A stretch of DNA of 17,304 bases from Peptoniphilus_A sp022767005 (GTDB lineage Bacteria; Bacillota; Clostridia; Tissierellales; Peptoniphilaceae). Positions 13,784 to 17,304 of the stretch are shown piece by piece (position 1 is the stretch's first letter; the number at the start of each line of letters is the position of its first letter). The notes under the pieces are model-generated. The model searched no databases, was not told the DNA's origin, and was given only the letters and a program-made list of their open reading frames with translations. The stretch is from the NCBI RefSeq assembly GCF_050315115.1, contig NZ_JBNPOJ010000026.1, positions 1 to 17,304 of the forward strand. The letters are read 5' to 3'. The position numbers were made by a program, and so were the translations under genes.

Positions 13784-15907
13784 ATGCCACAAGTTATTAA
13801 GAGAAATGGCAAAAAGGTTGATTTTGATAGAAATAAAATCGTAATCGCCATAGAAAAAGCCATGCACTCAAGTTCTGGCGTATATGTAGAAAATCAAGCG
13901 CTAGAAATTGCAAAGGAAATTGAAGCCCTTGCAAACCAAAAGGAACTTCCTCTTTCAATCTACGACATAGAAAGCGAAGTTTATTACCGTTTAATTCAAA
14001 ATGACAATCCTGCCACTGCAAGATCCTATGAATCTTACAAATCTGTTCAACAATATAAACGCGAACAAAATACTACTGATGAAGATATCCTCGGTCTATT
14101 AAACGAGACCAACGAAGATTTAATGGATGAAAATTCAAATAAAAATGCAATTATTGCATCTACTCAAAGAGATTTAATTGCTGGAGAAGTATCAAAGGAC
14201 ATTGCAAAGAGAAAAATGATCCCTGCCGATTTAGTTGAAGCACATGAATCTGGTGCTATTCACATTCACGACATGGATTATTTTATCCAACCTATTTTTA
14301 ACTGCTGTCTAGTAAATATGAAGGACATGCTTGACAATGGAACTGTGGTCAATGGCAAGATGATCGAAACTCCAAAATCCTTCCAAGTTGCCTGCAATGT
14401 TATGACACAAATTATTGCACAAATTGCATCAAACCAATATGGCGGACAAAGTATTAATATCTCTTGTCTCGGCAAATACCTAAGAAGATCCTATGAAAAG
14501 AATTTAAATCTAGCACTTGATACTTTAGGCGACATTGAACTTGCTGAAAAAATGGCAAATAGAATGACTAAAAAGGATCTTGAAAGTGGCATCCAAACTA
14601 TTCAATATCAAATAAATACTCTCATGACTTCAAATGGTCAAGCACCTTTCGTAACACTTTTCATGTGGCTTGAAGACAATGATCCCTATGTTGACGAAGT
14701 TGCCAAGATAATCGAAGAAATTTTAAAGCAAAGAATTCAAGGCATAAAAAACGATGCAGGAGTATATGTAACTCCAGCTTTTCCAAAATTAATTTATGTT
14801 CTCGACGAAAATAATATTAACAAGGACTCAAAATATTATTATTTGACTTCCCTTGCTATTAGATGTACTGCAAAGAGAATGTACCCTGACTACATCTCTG
14901 CAAAGAAAATGCGTGCAAATTACGAGGGCAATGTATTTTCTCCAATGGGCTGTCGAGCTTTCCTTCCTCCATACAAGGACGAAAAGGGCAATTACAAATT
15001 TGAAGGAAGATTTAACATGGGCGCCTGCTCTATAAATTTACCTCAAATTGGAATTTTAGCTGGTGGCGACGAAGAAAAATTCTTTGAAATTTTGGAAAAA
15101 AGGCTAGACCTTGTAAAAAGAGTTGGACTACTTCGCTATGAACATTTAAAGAAAGTTACTAGCGATTCATCTCCAATTCATTGGCAACATGGTGCCATTG
15201 CAAGACTGGGAAAACACGAGTCCATTGCACCACTTTTGTTAAATGGCTATTCCACAGTTTCCCTCGGCTACATTGGAATTTATGAAGCAACTATTTTAAC
15301 TAAAGGTGTAAGTCATACAGACAAAAAGGGCTATGCCTTTGCTATGAGAATAATGGATGCACTTAACGCCGCTGTAAAAAAATGGACAGAAGAATATGGA
15401 ATTAAATTTACACTTTACGCAACTCCTGCAGAATCACTTACACAAAGATTTGCAAATATCGACAAAGAAAGATTTGGAATAATAGAAAATGTAACTGATA
15501 AGGGTTACTATATCAATTCCTTCCACGTTGACGTTCGTGAAAAAATTTCTGCTTTTGAAAAATTCGCCTTTGAAGCAAAGTTCCAAGATAAATCCACTGG
15601 TGGATGTATCTCTTATGTAGAAATTCCAAACATGGGACACAATTTAGAAGCACTTGAAACTATCGTAAGATTTATATACGACAACATTCAATATGCAGAA
15701 TTTAACACAAAATCTGACTACTGCTCTGAATGTGGCTTTGATGGCGAAATAAAACTAAACGAACATGGCGATTGGGAATGTCCACAATGTCATAACACAG
15801 ATAGATCCACACTAAGCGTCGTAAGACGTACTTGTGGTTACCTTGGTGAAAATTTCTGGAACGAAGGACGCACAAAGGAAATTAACGCAAGGGTGCTACA
15901 CATCTAA
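13784..15907 (+). CDS. nrdD: Anaerobic (class III) ribonucleoside-triphosphate reductase
   Basis: The protein of about 707 residues reduces ribonucleoside triphosphates to deoxy forms using a glycyl radical, so it works only without oxygen. Its length matches E. coli NrdD (712). An ATP-cone regulatory domain occupies about 1-90 (VIKRNGKKVDFDRNKI). The barrel follows, with IHIHDMDYF and FNCCLVNMKDML. A C-terminal zinc site is formed by Cys647, Cys650, Cys666 and Cys669 (CSECG, CPQC). RRTCGYLG carries the radical Gly685. The start at 13784 follows AGGA by 8 nt and gives MPQVIKRNGK. ATGs at 13745 and 13775 lack a usable site. The gene is followed by its activase with a one-base overlap, and its promoter carries two NrdR-like boxes. 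Confidence 0.97.
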   Translation: MPQVIKRNGKKVDFDRNKIVIAIEKAMHSSSGVYVENQALEIAKEIEALANQKELPLSIYDIESEVYYRLIQNDNPATARSYESYKSVQQYKREQNTTDEDILGLLNETNEDLMDENSNKNAIIASTQRDLIAGEVSKDIAKRKMIPADLVEAHESGAIHIHDMDYFIQPIFNCCLVNMKDMLDNGTVVNGKMIETPKSFQVACNVMTQIIAQIASNQYGGQSINISCLGKYLRRSYEKNLNLALDTLGDIELAEKMANRMTKKDLESGIQTIQYQINTLMTSNGQAPFVTLFMWLEDNDPYVDEVAKIIEEILKQRIQGIKNDAGVYVTPAFPKLIYVLDENNINKDSKYYYLTSLAIRCTAKRMYPDYISAKKMRANYEGNVFSPMGCRAFLPPYKDEKGNYKFEGRFNMGACSINLPQIGILAGGDEEKFFEILEKRLDLVKRVGLLRYEHLKKVTSDSSPIHWQHGAIARLGKHESIAPLLLNGYSTVSLGYIGIYEATILTKGVSHTDKKGYAFAMRIMDALNAAVKKWTEEYGIKFTLYATPAESLTQRFANIDKERFGIIENVTDKGYYINSFHVDVREKISAFEKFAFEAKFQDKSTGGCISYVEIPNMGHNLEALETIVRFIYDNIQYAEFNTKSDYCSECGFDGEIKLNEHGDWECPQCHNTDRSTLSVVRRTCGYLGENFWNEGRTKEINARVLHI

Positions 15908-16404
15908 TGAATTATGCACAAATAAGAAAGTATGATGTTGCAAATGGACCTGGGATTAGGAGCACAATTTTCGTCACAGGTTGCACTCACAATTGTTACA
16001 ACTGTTTTAACAAAGAATATCAAGATTTTAATTACGGAAAAATCTGGACTGATAAAGAAACAAGAGAAGTAATTGAATATTTGAAACTAGATGAAGTAAA
16101 GGGGCTTACCCTACTTGGAGGTGAGCCCTTTCAAAATGAAGTAGATCTCTTAAAAGTAGTTAAAGACATAAAAAAAGAAGTCCAAAAGGGAATTTGGATC
16201 TTCTCTGGATATACTTACGAAGAAATATTAAAGAACGAAAACAAAACAAATCTACTAAAAGAATGTGATGTCTTAGTCGATGGTAAATTTGTTGAAAACT
16301 TAAAAGACTTGAGTCTTAGATTTCGCGGCTCCTCAAACCAAAGGATTATCGACATAAAAAAATCCTTAGCTTCAAATAAAATAATTTTATTTGACTTAAA
16401 GTAA
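15907..16404 (+). CDS. nrdG: Anaerobic ribonucleotide reductase activating protein (radical SAM)
   Basis: The 165-residue radical SAM enzyme generates the glycyl radical on NrdD by cleaving S-adenosylmethionine. The [4Fe-4S] motif CxxxCxxC is Cys26, Cys30 and Cys33 (CTHNCYNC). LTLLGGEPFQNE (67-78) is the SAM-binding GGE motif, and DVLVDGKFV is typical of NrdG. The length is near the usual 150-175 residues. The ATG shares its A with the nrdD stop codon (TAATG), and the nearest purine-rich site is inside nrdD, so translation is almost certainly coupled. This keeps the activase in step with its substrate enzyme. Confidence 0.96.
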   Translation: MNYAQIRKYDVANGPGIRSTIFVTGCTHNCYNCFNKEYQDFNYGKIWTDKETREVIEYLKLDEVKGLTLLGGEPFQNEVDLLKVVKDIKKEVQKGIWIFSGYTYEEILKNENKTNLLKECDVLVDGKFVENLKDLSLRFRGSSNQRIIDIKKSLASNKIILFDLK

Positions 16405-16432
16405 TTTACACAATTTTAAATTTTTATAAAAA

Positions 16433-16461
16433 CCTCAGTGAATTTACTGAGGCCTTTTTTT
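16433..16461. terminator. Bidirectional terminator between nrdDG and the 16462 gene
   Basis: CCTCAGT (16433-16439) pairs with ACTGAGG (16446-16452) around GAATTT, followed by CC and a T7 run on the plus strand. The minus strand shows TTTTTAT after the same stem, so it can also end the convergent gene whose stop codon is at 16462-16464. Confidence 0.88.
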
Positions 16462-17097
16462 CTATTTAGTTTCCGGTGGAATTGGCTCTTCTAAATATTC
16501 ATTATCAAAAAAATCTGTACCATCATTTGCATTGTTTTGGAAAGTTCCAAAGATAGAAACATAGTCCACATCATCAATAGTATAATAAATCTCCACTATA
16601 AGATACTCCATAAAATATTTTTCATATTGCGTGCTATACCTTTTAGTTTCATAAAAATAAGTCCCATCATCAAGTCTATCAAGTTCTCCCTCTATAATGC
16701 GCTTTTTATTTTTGTCCTTATAACTAGAAGCATGAGCATTAATTCTAATTTTTGGAGTTTCAGGATAATAAATCTTCCCATCTTTTTCAAAAGTAAAATA
16801 AATTTTACTATCCTTATTTAAATGAATAGAAGTAATATCCCCCTCTATCCTTCCATCAATCTTATCTTTTACTCTCATAATCTTATTTTCAGGCATATTT
16901 TCATATTCTGATTTTTTAAAAGTCCTTACAATGGGTTTTCTATCATCATTGGAAACCTGAATATTTATCTTAACACCATTAATGGAATTATTTCTCATAA
17001 AATTTGGCGTTGGAGAAAAATAGACATGTATAGAAACAAATAAAATCACTATAATAATAAAAATAATAGAAAAAATTTTTATTATTCTATTTAACAT
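16462..17097 (-). CDS. Membrane-anchored extracytoplasmic protein of unknown function
   Basis: The 211-residue protein is not assigned to a family. The N-terminus has a basic start (MLNRIIKIF) and a hydrophobic segment at about 8-27, either an uncleaved anchor or a signal peptide. There is no lipobox cysteine. The rest is polar with no further membrane segment. Alternating hydrophobic and charged residues suggest beta strands, and the C-terminus is acidic (FDNEYLEEPIPPETK). No cysteines, catalytic motif or repeats were found. The ATG follows AAGGTGAT closely. A possible weak promoter (TTGGTA, 18 bp, TATTTA) lies just upstream. A terminator further upstream at 17145-17170 suggests a single-gene unit. 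Secretion outside the membrane is inferred from the N-terminus only. Confidence 0.75.
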   Translation of the reverse strand: MLNRIIKIFSIIFIIIVILFVSIHVYFSPTPNFMRNNSINGVKINIQVSNDDRKPIVRTFKKSEYENMPENKIMRVKDKIDGRIEGDITSIHLNKDSKIYFTFEKDGKIYYPETPKIRINAHASSYKDKNKKRIIEGELDRLDDGTYFYETKRYSTQYEKYFMEYLIVEIYYTIDDVDYVSIFGTFQNNANDGTDFFDNEYLEEPIPPETK

Positions 17098-17144
17098 ATA
17101 ATCACCTTGTAAATAAATACCCTAAAAATATTAAAATTACCAAT

Positions 17145-17170
17145 AAAAAAATCTTCCAATTAAGGAAGAT
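17145..17170 (-). terminator. Terminator-like hairpin, minus strand
   Basis: ATCTTCC (17151-17157) and GGAAGAT (17164-17170) form a 7-bp stem with an AATTAA loop. Read on the minus strand the stem is followed by seven T residues. It would end a minus-strand transcript coming from the right and insulate the membrane-protein gene. Confidence 0.65.
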
Positions 17171-17189
17171 CTTTCTATCTTTAATATGT

Positions 17190-17205
17190 AATGAGATAAC
17201 TCATT
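17190..17205. other. Short inverted repeat
   Basis: AATGAG-ATAA-CTCATT has perfect 6-bp arms. It lies between two minus-strand terminators and has no assigned role. Confidence 0.3.
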
Positions 17206-17253
17206 GTGGAATAATTAAAGCAAAATATTTTACTAATTTTAAAAGGAGTATTT

Positions 17254-17297
17254 AAAATAAAAAGTCTATTGATAAAGAAAATCTTGCATCAATAGAC
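17254..17297 (-). terminator. Terminator of a gene beyond the right edge
   Basis: GTCTATTGAT (17264-17273) pairs perfectly with ATCAATAGAC (17288-17297) across a 14-nt loop. On the minus strand the stem is followed by TTTTTATTTT. No coding frame of useful length lies between here and the edge on either strand, so it most likely ends a minus-strand gene starting outside the window. Confidence 0.65.
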
Positions 17298-17304
17298 CTT
17301 TTAA

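Noticed and set aside
17238..17301. AAGGAG-like site on the plus strand near the right edge
   Set aside because: No ATG, GTG or TTG at a proper distance opens a frame longer than a few codons, and the downstream sequence is a hairpin.
1..17304. Mobile element, prophage, CRISPR or defence island
   Set aside because: No transposase, integrase, phage gene, CRISPR-type repeat array, defence gene or flanking long repeat was seen. Gene content is metabolic plus one envelope-stress module.

Overview
The window looks like chromosomal DNA from a low-GC, strictly anaerobic Firmicute, most likely a Peptoniphilus/Anaerococcus-type member of the Tissierellia. This placement is inference. It rests on the AT-rich sequence, Gram-positive Shine-Dalgarno sites with TTG and GTG starts, an oxygen-sensitive class III ribonucleotide reductase, a one-piece Nfn-type transhydrogenase, and a FabK-type enoyl reductase. 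No mobile element, CRISPR array, rRNA or tRNA was seen. No gene is cut by the window edges.

Layout. (1) 1-2510, minus strand: a FabK-type enoyl-ACP reductase with a palindrome before its start, and the sodium/glutamate symporter GltS with a good promoter and terminator. (2) 2511-2874: an AT-rich gap with phased A-tracts. (3) 2875-7687, plus strand: an OmpR-type response regulator and a one-membrane-segment histidine kinase, then a terminator, a promoter carrying GTAAG direct repeats, and a MacB-type ABC ATPase with an 8-TM FtsX-type permease. The operon ends with an overlapping 23-residue hydrophobic peptide ORF. (4) 7721-9837, minus strand: proB-proA, overlapping, behind a bidirectional terminator. 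(5) 9926-12338, plus strand: a fused NfnAB-like flavoprotein with its own promoter and an 18-bp-stem terminator. (6) 12339-12744: a gap holding a small frameshifted gene remnant. (7) 12745-13548, minus strand: a cysteine-free DsbA-fold protein. (8) 13637-16461, plus strand: nrdD-nrdG behind two NrdR-like boxes, ending at a bidirectional terminator. (9) 16462-17304: a membrane-anchored protein of unknown function on the minus strand, then two terminators suggesting a further minus-strand gene beyond the right edge.

How the genes fit together. GltS imports glutamate, and ProB and ProA convert glutamate to glutamate semialdehyde for proline synthesis. Nfn would link the NADH, NADPH and ferredoxin pools, and NADPH is what ProA and fatty-acid or deoxynucleotide metabolism consume. 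The two-component system most likely senses a cell-envelope stress and switches on the adjacent ABC transporter through the GTAAG repeats. NrdDG makes deoxynucleotides without oxygen under NrdR control. These links are inferred from family roles and gene order.

Several genes have in-frame GTG or ATG codons inside or upstream of the ribosome binding site, so the longest ORF overstates the protein. The starts given here follow the best-placed Shine-Dalgarno site. The points most worth following are the transporter promoter, the 23-residue peptide, the cysteine-free DsbA-like protein, and the paired NrdR-like boxes.
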